DNA of 64,000 nt from an uncultured Bacteroidia bacterium (GCA_902779785.1 CACZDC010000002.1:47263-111262); one strand, 5' to 3'; positions 41,304 through 50,269 are shown, numbered from the stretch's first letter. Notes: generated by a model from the sequence alone, not told the origin. Translations and numbers: made by a program.

Positions 41304-42020
41304 TTAGAATTCGATTCCTACAGAAGCGCCGGCGTGGACCATACGGGTGTAGGGATTGACGACTAAACTGAATTCCAGCGGGATCGACAGCGCTCCGGCT
41401 TTGAAGCTTTTGCTGTAGCCGAGGCCTATGTGTACGGGCATAAAATTCTTGCTGTAGTCGGTGTAGTAGCCTTTCAGGATACTTGTGCCGAGAGTAAGGC
41501 TGGCAGTTCCGCCGTCCTCGAATTCATAGTATGTACCAATATCAAGGAAGGAGGAGAAGGTCAGGGGTCCGGTGCTGCCGTCCTCGTTCTCTTTCCAGTC
41601 ACCCCAGACGAAGGTGTACCAGCCGATATTCAGCGGAATCGCGGAGCTCTCGTACAGAAGTCCGATTTCGTCCATATGGGAAGAAAGGCCGTGCCTCCAG
41701 TCGAAATAGTATTCCGGCGTGCCTGCTACGTGTGAAAAATAGTCCAGCAGATGGATGGAGAAATCTCCAATGGTATATGACAAGTCCCAGTCGATCTCTT
41801 TGTAGAGACCGTCGGTGGAGAAATATGAATTGTTCTCCAAGCGGAAGCCTCCGAGATTGAATCCTATGTTAGGGTTCAGGTGAAAACCGCAAAGTTTGTC
41901 TCCCCTCCATATATATGTAGAGGAAAAAATCAGTGAGCCGTCCACCGATACGGAAGGCTTTTCAGCTGCCAGACTCAGCGGCAGGAGAAATAAGGCGAAA
42001 AGAACAACAGCTTTTTTCAT
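41304..42020 (-). CDS. Putative outer-membrane beta-barrel protein
   Basis: The reading frame stays open far upstream, but the start must be the ATG at 42020 (MKKAVVLFALFLLPLSLAAE), which gives a signal peptide and lies in the divergent promoter region. 238 residues of alternating strands: 'SLIFSSTYIWRGD', 'HLNPNIGFNLGGF', 'FMPVHIGLGYSKSF', ending in a terminal Phe as usual for outer-membrane barrels. It resembles TorF-type small porins of Bacteroidota. Divergent from the GlpT-like gene, so it may be linked to organophosphate uptake, but this is only positional. Confidence 0.72.
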   Translation of the reverse strand: MKKAVVLFALFLLPLSLAAEKPSVSVDGSLIFSSTYIWRGDKLCGFHLNPNIGFNLGGFRLENNSYFSTDGLYKEIDWDLSYTIGDFSIHLLDYFSHVAGTPEYYFDWRHGLSSHMDEIGLLYESSAIPLNIGWYTFVWGDWKENEDGSTGPLTFSSFLDIGTYYEFEDGGTASLTLGTSILKGYYTDYSKNFMPVHIGLGYSKSFKAGALSIPLEFSLVVNPYTRMVHAGASVGIEF

Positions 42021-42044
42021 ATTGTGTGCAATATATGCATTTTT

Positions 42045-42076
42045 TTTGACAAGACAGCGAATTATTCTTAACTTTG
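42045..42076 (+). promoter_or_regulatory. Bacteroidota promoter of the GlpT-like gene
   Basis: TTTG at 42045-42048, 20-nt spacer, TAACTTTG at 42069-42076, a perfect fit to the -33/-7 consensus. The start codon at 42093 lies 16 bases after the -7 box. Confidence 0.8.
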
Positions 42077-42092
42077 GACGATTGCGAATGAA

Positions 42093-43523
42093 ATGAAAAC
42101 AGAAAAGAGTTTCAAGTACTGGCAATGGAGAGTCATCATCTGCTCGATGATGGGCTACTCCATCTTCTACTTTGTCCGTAAGAATTTCTCCTTTGCTATG
42201 CCGGCCCTTTCGGCGGAATACGGTATTGGCGACCTCCAGCTTGGCACGATTCTTACGGCCGTAGGCGTAATCTATGGTATCTCCAAGTTTATCAACGGCT
42301 TCATCGCCGACAGGGCCAACGCCCGCTGGCATCTGGTCATAGGACTGAGCGCCTGCGTCCTGCTTAATTTCCTCTTCGGCTGGAGTGCGAAGCTGAGTGC
42401 TTGGATCGCCGGAGCGCCCGACGGACCGGATTTCGTCAATGCGATGGTATGGACCATAGGCATTCTGCTCGTGTTGAACAACGTGTTCCAGGGCTGCGGA
42501 TTCGCTCCTTGCAACCGTCTTATGGTCCACTGGGTGCCGCCGAAGGAGCTTGCTACGAAGATGAGCATCTGGAATACCTCCCACAGCATTGGCGCAGGTA
42601 TAGTGTCGATTCTCTGCGGTGCCATTATCGGCGGGATGGGACTGAATATGGCAGGCAATCCTGATGTGGTCGGCACTATCGCCGGACACCTCGGCAAGGC
42701 GGCCGATGATCCTGTCGTCCTGCAGGCAGCCTCCCACGTCGGAGCGTGGCAGTGGTGTTTTTGGATTCCTGCAATCATCGGCGCCTTCGGCGTGTTTTTC
42801 ATTATTGTCACGCTAAGGGATACGCCGAAATCCGTCGGCCTTGCCGAACTTGAGGGAACCAAGACGGAACTTGATGACAACGACTCCGGTGCCGAATATC
42901 GAAAATTCGTCCGCAGGAAGGTGCTGGGGAGTCCTGTGGTATGGACGCTGGCCATCTGCGACCTTTTCGTGTATATCGTTCGTTTTGCAGTCCTGGACTG
43001 GGGGCCGAAGTTCCTCCAGCAAGGGGAGAGCGCACTTTCGCCGCAGCTCGCAGGCTGGACGATAGCCATTTTCGAGGTGGCAGGCTGTGCCGGGATGATT
43101 TTCGCCGGATGGGCTACGGACAAGCTGCTGAAAAGCAAAGGACAGCGGATGTGCGTAATCGAGATGCTCATCACAGCCGTATGCCTTGTCGGACTCTGGC
43201 TTCTGCCCAAGGGACATCCGGTCGCAATGCTGGTACTGCTTGCCGTGACAGGCTTCTTCCTCTATGGTCCTCAGGCCCTTCTCGGAGTCATCGCTTCCAA
43301 CCACGTGACCAAGAAGGCAGCCTCCTCCGCCGTCGGCCTTATCGGCCTGATGAGCTATGTAAGCACGATCTTCACCGGTTTCGGAGTCGGTCTGCTTTCA
43401 AAACTCTTCCAGGATGCATTCTGGAGCAATCTCTTCCTGATTATGGGCGGAGTCGCGATTGTCGGCGGTCTTGTCGTCCTTCCTCTTTGGAATATGAAGT
43501 CGGACGGCTATTTGCACGATTAG
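42093..43523 (+). CDS. glpT: GlpT/UhpT-type organophosphate:phosphate antiporter (MFS)
   Basis: 476 residues with about 12 transmembrane helices. The OPA-family N-terminal motif is clear ('YSIFYFVRKNFSFAMPAL', 'GTILTAVGVIYGISKFINGF'), as are 'NNVFQGCGFAPCNRLMVHW' and 'GYGFFLYGPQALLG'-like 'GFFLYGPQALLGV'. OPA carriers exchange sn-glycerol-3-phosphate or hexose-6-phosphate for inorganic phosphate. The nearby glpABC operon makes glycerol-3-phosphate the best guess; a UhpC-like or hexose-phosphate role cannot be excluded. It has its own strong promoter. Confidence 0.85.
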   Translation: MKTEKSFKYWQWRVIICSMMGYSIFYFVRKNFSFAMPALSAEYGIGDLQLGTILTAVGVIYGISKFINGFIADRANARWHLVIGLSACVLLNFLFGWSAKLSAWIAGAPDGPDFVNAMVWTIGILLVLNNVFQGCGFAPCNRLMVHWVPPKELATKMSIWNTSHSIGAGIVSILCGAIIGGMGLNMAGNPDVVGTIAGHLGKAADDPVVLQAASHVGAWQWCFWIPAIIGAFGVFFIIVTLRDTPKSVGLAELEGTKTELDDNDSGAEYRKFVRRKVLGSPVVWTLAICDLFVYIVRFAVLDWGPKFLQQGESALSPQLAGWTIAIFEVAGCAGMIFAGWATDKLLKSKGQRMCVIEMLITAVCLVGLWLLPKGHPVAMLVLLAVTGFFLYGPQALLGVIASNHVTKKAASSAVGLIGLMSYVSTIFTGFGVGLLSKLFQDAFWSNLFLIMGGVAIVGGLVVLPLWNMKSDGYLHD

Positions 43524-43542
43524 AGAAATCTTCTTATTTTTG
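43511..43542 (+). promoter_or_regulatory. Promoter of DUF6377 copy 2, giving a near-leaderless transcript
   Basis: TTTG at 43511-43514, 20-nt spacer, TATTTTTG at 43535-43542: both elements perfect. The -33 box lies in the last codons of the GlpT-like gene. The GTG start at 43548 is only 5 bases after the -7 box, so the mRNA would begin at or within a few bases of the start codon. Confidence 0.75.
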
Positions 43543-43547
43543 GCAGC

Positions 43548-45125
43548 GTGAAACGTTCGCTACTTGTGCTGCTCATCCTTGTGCTGTCTCTTCCTTGCGG
43601 GGGAGCTGAGGTCCCACGTACTGACAGGACAGATGGCCTGATCCGGGAATTGCTGGTCAAACTGGACAGTACAGGCATTTATGCAGCCATAAAGGAGGGA
43701 AAGATCGATGCTCAGAAGTCAAAGCTTCCGGGAGAGAGTGATGTCGAGAGTTCTGAAATATGCCTGAGGATTGCGGAGGAGTATTTCAATTTCAGGATTG
43801 ACTCTTCTATGGTCTATCTGGAAAAGGCGGCACGGTTTGCCGAACGTTCCGCTGTAGATTCCCTGCGATATGAAGTGTCCATAAAAAAGGCCCGTGTGCT
43901 GTCATTCGCCGGATTGTACAATGAGTCCAGAGAAGTCCTGGAAGGTATTCCGAGAAGTAAAATGAAGGGCGAGTTACTTGTCCTCTACTATAATTCTTTT
44001 TCGCATCTCTATCACGAACTTTACAGCAATACGGGCTCTTCGTCAGGTTTTCACGACGAATATGTAGATACCTATAATCTTTACAGGGATTCTCTTCTTT
44101 CGATAGCGGATACTGCCAGCGTGCTGTATCTCCGTTCCTATGAAAAGAAAGCCGCTCGTGCCCGAGAGTTTGCCGAGGCCATCAGGTGCAACAGTCTCCG
44201 TCTTTCGAAAATCGATGACAAGCGTTCCGGGGCCTATGCCACGTGTCTTTATGACCGTTTCCTGATTTCATACTACTATGAGCGTAACCTTACGGGCGAG
44301 GCTGTGGATAATCTCCTTGAGTGCGCAATAATAGAAGTAGAGAATTGTAACAGGAATATAGCTTCGCTTCTCAGGGTTGAAGCACTTCTGATCAATATTA
44401 ATGAAATAAAGTCGGCAAAGAAAGTCTCTGACTACTACTACGCTTCACTTCTTGCGTTCGGATCGAAAAAACGGCTTATTGACGTCATAGAGCAGACCAT
44501 AATAATCAACGAGAGCAATCTCCAGCTGCTCAGGAAAAAGAACAAACAGATTGTGGCGGCCCTGGTCTTTATCTCGCTTCTTGTCATCGCCCTGTTCCTT
44601 ATACTTTTCGTATTGAACAGTTCCAGACTCAAGATCCAGCGCCTGAAAGACAATCTCCAGCGTTCCGGAAGAATATCCCGAAACTATGTCGGGGTGGTTT
44701 TCAAACTCTATTCCTCTTACATGAAACGTCTGGATGTTTTCCGTATCAAAATCCATTCCAGCCTGAAAAGGGGAAATGTCGAGCAGGCACTTGAGCTTAC
44801 AAGTCCGTCCGGAGAAGTCAGCTCGGTAGAGAGAAGGGAATTATTCCATAATTTCGACGTCGCCTTCGTGGATATTTTCCCGGACTATATCAAGACGGTT
44901 AATGACTGTCTTAAGCCGGAAGAGAGAATCGTCCCCAAGAAAACCGAGATATTGAACAACGAACTTCGTATCCTCGCCCTCATTAAACTTGGCATAGAAG
45001 ACTATACGGAAATCGCGGATTTGATGCATTGTTCGGTAAAAACCGTATATAATCTAAGGTCTGTCCTGAAGTCTCGTCTGGCCATCCCGGAAGACGAGTT
45101 TATGAAGATTATCTCGGAGCTGTAG
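43548..45125 (+). CDS. DUF6377-family membrane regulator (copy 2)
   Basis: 525 residues starting at GTG 43548 (MKRSLLVLLILVLSLPCGG, a signal peptide). Next come helical repeats with 'LLVKLDSTGIYAAIKEGKI', one transmembrane helix (~335-357, 'ALVFISLLVIALFLILFVL'), a short helix, then the DUF6377 segment ('HNFDVAFVDIFPDYIKTVN') ending in an HTH-like motif ('LGIEDYTEIADLMHCSVKTVYNLRS'). Same layout as the protein at 2390, but without its heptad-repeat coiled coil. Locus 2 begins 167 bases downstream. Promoter elements are excellent and the transcript would be near-leaderless. It contains one CATG site (44720). Confidence 0.8.
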   Translation: MKRSLLVLLILVLSLPCGGAEVPRTDRTDGLIRELLVKLDSTGIYAAIKEGKIDAQKSKLPGESDVESSEICLRIAEEYFNFRIDSSMVYLEKAARFAERSAVDSLRYEVSIKKARVLSFAGLYNESREVLEGIPRSKMKGELLVLYYNSFSHLYHELYSNTGSSSGFHDEYVDTYNLYRDSLLSIADTASVLYLRSYEKKAARAREFAEAIRCNSLRLSKIDDKRSGAYATCLYDRFLISYYYERNLTGEAVDNLLECAIIEVENCNRNIASLLRVEALLININEIKSAKKVSDYYYASLLAFGSKKRLIDVIEQTIIINESNLQLLRKKNKQIVAALVFISLLVIALFLILFVLNSSRLKIQRLKDNLQRSGRISRNYVGVVFKLYSSYMKRLDVFRIKIHSSLKRGNVEQALELTSPSGEVSSVERRELFHNFDVAFVDIFPDYIKTVNDCLKPEERIVPKKTEILNNELRILALIKLGIEDYTEIADLMHCSVKTVYNLRSVLKSRLAIPEDEFMKIISEL

Positions 45126-45147
45126 GTCCTTTTTGCTATTATTTCAT

Positions 45148-45213
45148 TTCCCGAAATTAGTTATTAAAATTCTTTACTTTGTTGATAGTCAATAAGTAAG
45201 GCCTTCCCGAAAT
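45148..45213 (+). repeat. Direct repeats TTCCCGAAAT upstream of locus 2
   Basis: The 10-mer occurs at 45148-45157 and 45204-45213, flanking the 37-bp shared element. Its core TTC-CC-GAA is a short palindrome, as expected for a binding half-site pair. Nothing is known of the binding protein. Confidence 0.4.
45158..45194 (+). promoter_or_regulatory. Shared 37-bp cis element, copy A
   Basis: It starts TAGT, contains TTAAAATT then 15 nt then AGTCAATA, and matches 63188-63224 at 27 of 37 positions without gaps. The distance from its last base to the first base of the downstream TATTTTTG box is 73 nt in both places. Further aligned blocks (TCCC; TCCnATTTTT; GAGC) lie in between. Likely an activator site for locus 2 transcripts. 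Confidence 0.6.
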
Positions 45214-45236
45214 ACAAATATCTTTCCCATTTTTAC

Positions 45237-45263
45237 AGAGCCTATCAAAAAGGCTCTTTTTTT
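45237..45263 (+). terminator. Terminator hairpin after DUF6377 copy 2
   Basis: AGAGCC at 45237-45242, loop TATCAAAAA, GGCTCT at 45252-45257, then a run of seven T. It insulates the regulator gene from locus 2; the T run leads straight into the -7 box at 45267. Confidence 0.75.
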
Positions 45264-45266
45264 ATA

Positions 45267-45274
45267 TATTTTTG
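45267..45274 (+). promoter_or_regulatory. -7 box TATTTTTG of locus 2
   Basis: Perfect TAnnTTTG match 18 bases before ATG 45293. No TTG lies at the -33 distance, which fits a promoter that needs an activator bound at the upstream shared element. Confidence 0.6.
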
Positions 45275-45292
45275 TGAAGAAACACACGTATT

Positions 45293-46318
45293 ATGCGAAA
45301 CGCTATCACTAATATCAAAGCTATTGCTTTGGCCCTGCTGTTTATGACACCGGCTGCGTTCATTCCGGCCAGTGCGAAAAAGCCTCAGGAAAAGAATTTT
45401 CTCCGGGTGCTTTACTGGAATATCCAGAACGGAATGTGGGCCGGTCAGGGGGACAATTACCAGAAGTTCGTCGACTGGATCAATTCCAAAGAACCGGATA
45501 TCTGCCTTTTCGAAGAAGGCGCTACGATCTACTACACCGGGACACACGACCATATGCCCAACGAAGAGCGCTATCTGCCCTCCCATTGGGGCGAGCTTTG
45601 CGCCAGGTGGGGACACCAGTACCATTTCGTCGTCCCGCGCCGCCCTTCGACATCGACTCCTTATGGGCTTACAAACTATCCGGGTGTGGTCACCTCACGT
45701 TTCCCGATTGACAGCATTTGCATCGTCAAGGGCAGCAAACCTGATTCGGTAGTCGTCAATTACAGCGGCTGGTATCAGATCCATGTCGACGGCGTCGAGA
45801 AGCCTCTGAACATCGTGACGGTCCACCTCAAGAACGGAAAATACGGGCGGGGAGTCCCCAAGGATCAACAAAAGGCCAGTGCTGAGAGGTACGAGGGAGA
45901 GCAGTACCGTGTCATAGAGCTTACCTGCATCCTGAATGGTACGGTCCGCAAGTCCGAAAATCCTGACAAGGAACTCTGGATTATGGCCGGAGACTACAAC
46001 TCCTACAGCCGGAAAGACAATTACAAATACAAGTGGAACAACGCTTCGCTTGGCTTCCAGGCCCAGGACTACATGATTTTTCATTCGTCTCTGTACGATC
46101 TTTTCGACTGCTGCTATCCGGATGACTTCCTGCCGACCTGCGGTAACCTGAGAATCGACTATATGTACGTCTCGAAGCCCATGCTCAAGGCTTGCATAGA
46201 CATCTATCAGCAGCCTGACGACTATACGAAGCGTGAGTATTCCGGGGTGAGTTCCTTCTACATCCCCTCCGACCACTATCCCATCATAGCGGACTTCAAA
46301 CTGTCAAAAATGAAATAA
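45293..46318 (+). CDS. Secreted EEP-family hydrolase, first gene of locus 2
   Basis: 341 residues with a signal peptide ending near 'IPASA'. Intact EEP residues: 'YWNIQNG', 'CLFEE', 'VHLKN', 'AGDYNS', 'RIDYMYV' and 'PSDHYPI'. It lacks the 'WCNSA' motif of the locus 1 enzymes and belongs to a different EEP subgroup. Predicted metal-dependent phosphodiesterase or phosphatase in the periplasm or outside; specificity unknown. The lipoprotein gene follows after 7 bases. From this gene on, CATG sites become common (first at 45782). Confidence 0.85.
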   Translation: MRNAITNIKAIALALLFMTPAAFIPASAKKPQEKNFLRVLYWNIQNGMWAGQGDNYQKFVDWINSKEPDICLFEEGATIYYTGTHDHMPNEERYLPSHWGELCARWGHQYHFVVPRRPSTSTPYGLTNYPGVVTSRFPIDSICIVKGSKPDSVVVNYSGWYQIHVDGVEKPLNIVTVHLKNGKYGRGVPKDQQKASAERYEGEQYRVIELTCILNGTVRKSENPDKELWIMAGDYNSYSRKDNYKYKWNNASLGFQAQDYMIFHSSLYDLFDCCYPDDFLPTCGNLRIDYMYVSKPMLKACIDIYQQPDDYTKREYSGVSSFYIPSDHYPIIADFKLSKMK

Positions 46319-46325
46319 GCGCAAT

Positions 46326-47204
46326 ATGGACAAAAAAGTTTTAATTCTTCTGGGTGTATCCCTTGCCGCAGTCATTTCCTGCGGTAAGAAGGAAAAGGAG
46401 ACACCGCCGACCCGGAGCGAGTTCATTACGGTCTATGAGACATCTGAGGCCAAGGCTGTGGACAACATCCAGGTCCCTTTCGAAGGGGCCCAGGATGGAA
46501 AAATCCACGTCAAGTCAAACGTTCCGCTCCAGTGGAAGTACCTGATTGACCTGAATGAACCGGACCAGGAATGGTTCTCTATCAAGTCCGTGGAAGAGGT
46601 TGAGCCGGGGCATTTCGTGGTGACCTATGACGCCGCGTCGCTTCTTCCTCTCAATTCTCTGGAGCGTCGCGACGGCAATCTGAGTTTCTCCAGCCCGGAA
46701 GCATTCCTCGGGAAATACCTCCCCATCCGCCAGGGTTATTCGCGGCGTTTTTTTGAGGACTTCTCCGACCTGAATGACGGGACCGTCACGCTGACAGGCA
46801 AGCAGACGTTCACCACGGATGAGTATCCGGAACTAAACAAGGATTTCTTTGATTACATCTCTTTCAATGCCTGGGCTGAAACGGACAATGAGTTCCGCTC
46901 GAAGAACATTACCCTGGATGTTACCGTTTCCGGCGGCATATTCTATGACACCCGACTGACAACTTTCAGAGTTAACATTCCCATTGGAACGGGTGCCGAC
47001 AAGAGCAACCTCAAATATTTCCTGCTGATGGGAAACGGTGAGAGGATGAGTTCCAAGACTCATTTCATCTTCTCTGTCGCCAACGATGACAGGGTTTATG
47101 TCCATATTGACAACTTCGCGGCATACGTTGTGACCGAGGCAGAGATGATCAGTCTGTTCGAAGAAGAAGATTTACTTGACGATGAGGAGGTAGAATGGGA
47201 ATGA
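46326..47204 (+). CDS. Lipoprotein of unknown function
   Basis: 292 residues, lipobox 'AAVISC'. The part at ~40-150 has a BACON/Ig-like strand pattern ('VPLQWKYLIDL', 'EWFSIKSVEEVEPGHF'). The rest ('FDYISFNAWAETDNEF', 'NIPIGTGADKSNLKYFLLMG') matches no family I recognise. The C-terminus is very acidic (eleven acidic residues among the last ~16). It is coupled to susC (ATGA overlap at 47201) and sits between an EEP enzyme and the transporter, so a surface accessory role in substrate capture is likely. Confidence 0.65.
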   Translation: MDKKVLILLGVSLAAVISCGKKEKETPPTRSEFITVYETSEAKAVDNIQVPFEGAQDGKIHVKSNVPLQWKYLIDLNEPDQEWFSIKSVEEVEPGHFVVTYDAASLLPLNSLERRDGNLSFSSPEAFLGKYLPIRQGYSRRFFEDFSDLNDGTVTLTGKQTFTTDEYPELNKDFFDYISFNAWAETDNEFRSKNITLDVTVSGGIFYDTRLTTFRVNIPIGTGADKSNLKYFLLMGNGERMSSKTHFIFSVANDDRVYVHIDNFAAYVVTEAEMISLFEEEDLLDDEEVEWE

Positions 47205-50200
47205 AAAAGTTTATCACACTTATTCTGGTTTGCATGACGCTCATCCCTGCGTTTGCCCAGACCAAGAAAGTCAGCGGTACGGTCCGCGACGAGAACTCCG
47301 AGGCCCTCACCGGCGCCATTGTCGTCGTCAAGAGCGGCGGAGCCAACGGCATGGTCGCATCTTCATCAACTACGGATGCCGCAGGACGTTACACCGTCCA
47401 GTGCAAGGATAACGATTACATATCCGTCCATTTCCTGGGCTACGCCGAAACGGTTTTGCCTGTCAAGGGAAAAACTACGATAGATATCACGATGATGCCG
47501 GATGCCGGCCAGCAACTTGAAGACGTCGTGGTCATCGGCTATGGTGCCGTAAAGAAGGCCGACCTAACCGGCTCCGTTACCAATGTCAAGATGGCGGAAA
47601 TTCGCGACGAGCCGGTGCTTTCCGTGGACCAGGCCCTGCAGGGCCGTATTGCCGGTATGGAAGTTACTTCCACCGACGGAGAACCGGGCTCCGACGCTGT
47701 CATCCGTATCCGCGGTACCCGTTCCATCACCGCATCCAACGACCCGCTGATCGTCGTGGACGGCGTAATGGACGCAGTTTCTTCGCTCAGCGACATCAAC
47801 CCTTCCGATATTGAGGCCATCTCGGTGCTGAAAGACGCCTCTGCGACCGCAATCTATGGCGCACGCGGCGCCAATGGTGTCATCATCATTACTACCAAGG
47901 GCAGTGCGGATGCCTCGGACGCCGGGCAGAACCTTGCCATCTCCTTCAGGGCAAGCGCCGGTGTCTCGTCGCTTCCTCGCAACCTTGACCTGATGAACGC
48001 CGAGCAGTATGGTATCTACCGCAACGAATATTTCCAGCATATAGGCACCTCCGCCAATATGGACATGACTACTCCGCTCAGCGGCATGTCCGTCAAGACC
48101 CCGTTCACCAACGGAGAGGGCACCAACTGGATCCAGGATGTCTCCCGGGTTGCGCCTTACCAGCACTATTCCCTCTCGATGAATGGTTTCGCCGGGAAGC
48201 AGAAATTCTACGCTGCACTCTCCTACAGCGACGAACAGGGTATCATCAAGGAGAGCGGCAAGCAGAACATTACCGGAACCCTCAACATCACCAACGATAT
48301 TTTCAAGTGGCTCCGTGTCTATGCCAACCTCCGTTACCAGTACCGTTTCCAGGACAACTTCCTCACGCAAATCGGCGGCGGAGGAATTCAGTACGCGGCC
48401 CAGTATCTTTCCCCGCTCATCCGGCCGAACGATTCCTACAACCCTCTGGCACAGGGTAACTCGACTATCGACAATGCTGTCGCCCGCCTGAAAGAAAATA
48501 CCGACAAGACTGACCGCAGCATGCTGAACATCTCCGTGGGCGCTAACGTCAGGATAGCCGCTCCGTTGAAGTACAAGACAAAGTTCAACTACTACTTCTT
48601 TGACCGCCAGCGCTATAAATACAACCCATCCACCCTCCCGTCAAGGACCGAGGCCATGGGTGGTTACGCCTACCGGCAGAACTACGGAGAGCAGAGTCTT
48701 TACGTTGAGAACACTCTGGAGTATTCCTGGGAAAACAAGAACCATCATTTCGACGTTACCCTAGGTCAGACTTTCAAGCATTTCACCAGCCAAGCCTTCA
48801 GCCTTGACGGTGACGGCTATATCGTAGATGAAGTCAAGTGGAACAATATGGGCGCGGTTTTGAACAAGGAAAGTTACGGTGCCAGCACCTCGAAGACAGT
48901 CAAGGACAAGATGGCTTTCTTCCTCCGTTCGAACTACAATTACAAGAGGCGTTATTACCTCACCCTCACCGGCCGTCTGGACGGGGCGTCCAATTTTGCC
49001 GCCAACCACAAATGGGGCTTTTTCCCGGCCGTGGCATTCAGGTGGAACATAGCCCGTGAACCCTGGCTCAGGAATGCCGAATGGCTGGACGACCTTTCCC
49101 TCAAACTCAGTCTCGGCCAGTCCGGAAACGACCTTAACCAGGCCTACCGTTCCCTGGCCAGGATGGACGGCAGTTCGGGTGGTTATCCCTGGAACGGCTC
49201 TTACAGCCAGGATTACTGGCAGGCGCGCATTGCGTCTCCCAACCTTACCTGGGAAACCACCACTTCGGGCAACATTGCCCTTGACTTCGCAATCCTGAAC
49301 AACCGTTTCGGCTTTACATTCGAAGCATACCGTGCGGTTACGACCGACCTTCTTCTCACCGTCAAGACTGCGCAGCATACCGGCTATGACAACAAATATC
49401 AGAATATCGGCCGTACTACCTCGCAGGGTCTGGAACTGACTCTGAATTCAAGAAACATCGTAAAGCGCGGTTTCGTCTGGACGAGTTCCTTCACGATTTC
49501 CCACAACTCCTCGATTGTGAATGATATCGGTTCGGAGGCCGAAGTCTCCTCAAGGAACTCTCCTACAGGTGGTTATATGACCATAGGATACCGTGTCGGT
49601 TATCCGGTGAATGCTTTCTGGGGATTCCAGTATGCCGGCGTTTGGCACAATCAGGAGGAAATAAATCGCAACAAGATCACCCACTCCTATGCCAACGACG
49701 CCTCTTCCACCAAACTTGGTTATCCTATCTATATCGACCAGAACCATGACGGTTCGCTGAACTCCGAGGATATTGTCTTCCTCGGCTCTCCGGACCCGAT
49801 TGTCTCCGGCGGTTTGCAGAACACCTTCCGCATCAAGGGCCTTTCGATAGGCGTGTTCTTCTCCTACTCCGTAGGCGGCAAGGCATTCAACTACTCCGAG
49901 TTCTATATGGCGGGTTCCCGCCGCACGAACCAGTATGCCTACATGGTCAACTGCTATCATCCTATCAAGAACCCGAATTCCAACCTTCCAAGGGCCGGTA
50001 TTTACGACGGTAATGCCGTGCCGAGTTCCTTCCTGGTCCATGACTCCTCATATTTTCGCCTGAAGACAGTCAGCATCGGCTATCGATTCAACCTCAAGAG
50101 CCGTATCCTCCGTGAACTCGAGGTCTCCTGCTCGGGCGAGAACTTGTATCTCTGGACCAACTACAACGGTTTCGACCCGGATGTCTCGTCCGGCGGCACG

Positions 50201-50269
50201 AACGGATACGACAATTCGTATTATCCTAAGCCCCGACGCGTGGTGTTATCATTGAAATTGCAATATTGA
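47201..50269 (+). CDS. susC: SusC/RagA-family TonB-linked outer-membrane transporter (locus 2)
   Basis: I choose ATG 47201 (MKKFITLILVCMTLIPAFAQ), which overlaps the previous stop as ATGA and follows a GGAGG-like site; ATG 47195 adds two residues. 1022 residues: signal peptide, CNA-B domain ('KVSGTVRDENSEALTGAIV'), plug with 'EDVVVIGYG', 'LIVVDGVMDAV' and 'SVLKDASATAIYGARGANG', and a barrel ending 'RRVVLSLKLQY'. Paralogue of the locus 1 SusC with many shared stretches, including 'TNYNGFDPDVS' near the end. Codon choice is visibly different (C-ending codons before Met are frequent), in line with separate recent history. Confidence 0.97.
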   Translation: MKKFITLILVCMTLIPAFAQTKKVSGTVRDENSEALTGAIVVVKSGGANGMVASSSTTDAAGRYTVQCKDNDYISVHFLGYAETVLPVKGKTTIDITMMPDAGQQLEDVVVIGYGAVKKADLTGSVTNVKMAEIRDEPVLSVDQALQGRIAGMEVTSTDGEPGSDAVIRIRGTRSITASNDPLIVVDGVMDAVSSLSDINPSDIEAISVLKDASATAIYGARGANGVIIITTKGSADASDAGQNLAISFRASAGVSSLPRNLDLMNAEQYGIYRNEYFQHIGTSANMDMTTPLSGMSVKTPFTNGEGTNWIQDVSRVAPYQHYSLSMNGFAGKQKFYAALSYSDEQGIIKESGKQNITGTLNITNDIFKWLRVYANLRYQYRFQDNFLTQIGGGGIQYAAQYLSPLIRPNDSYNPLAQGNSTIDNAVARLKENTDKTDRSMLNISVGANVRIAAPLKYKTKFNYYFFDRQRYKYNPSTLPSRTEAMGGYAYRQNYGEQSLYVENTLEYSWENKNHHFDVTLGQTFKHFTSQAFSLDGDGYIVDEVKWNNMGAVLNKESYGASTSKTVKDKMAFFLRSNYNYKRRYYLTLTGRLDGASNFAANHKWGFFPAVAFRWNIAREPWLRNAEWLDDLSLKLSLGQSGNDLNQAYRSLARMDGSSGGYPWNGSYSQDYWQARIASPNLTWETTTSGNIALDFAILNNRFGFTFEAYRAVTTDLLLTVKTAQHTGYDNKYQNIGRTTSQGLELTLNSRNIVKRGFVWTSSFTISHNSSIVNDIGSEAEVSSRNSPTGGYMTIGYRVGYPVNAFWGFQYAGVWHNQEEINRNKITHSYANDASSTKLGYPIYIDQNHDGSLNSEDIVFLGSPDPIVSGGLQNTFRIKGLSIGVFFSYSVGGKAFNYSEFYMAGSRRTNQYAYMVNCYHPIKNPNSNLPRAGIYDGNAVPSSFLVHDSSYFRLKTVSIGYRFNLKSRILRELEVSCSGENLYLWTNYNGFDPDVSSGGTNGYDNSYYPKPRRVVLSLKLQY

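Noticed and set aside
42021-42737. Upstream extension of the minus-strand outer-membrane protein gene to 42737
   Set aside because: The extension would run through the GlpT-like gene and its promoter; the ATG at 42020 gives a normal signal peptide.
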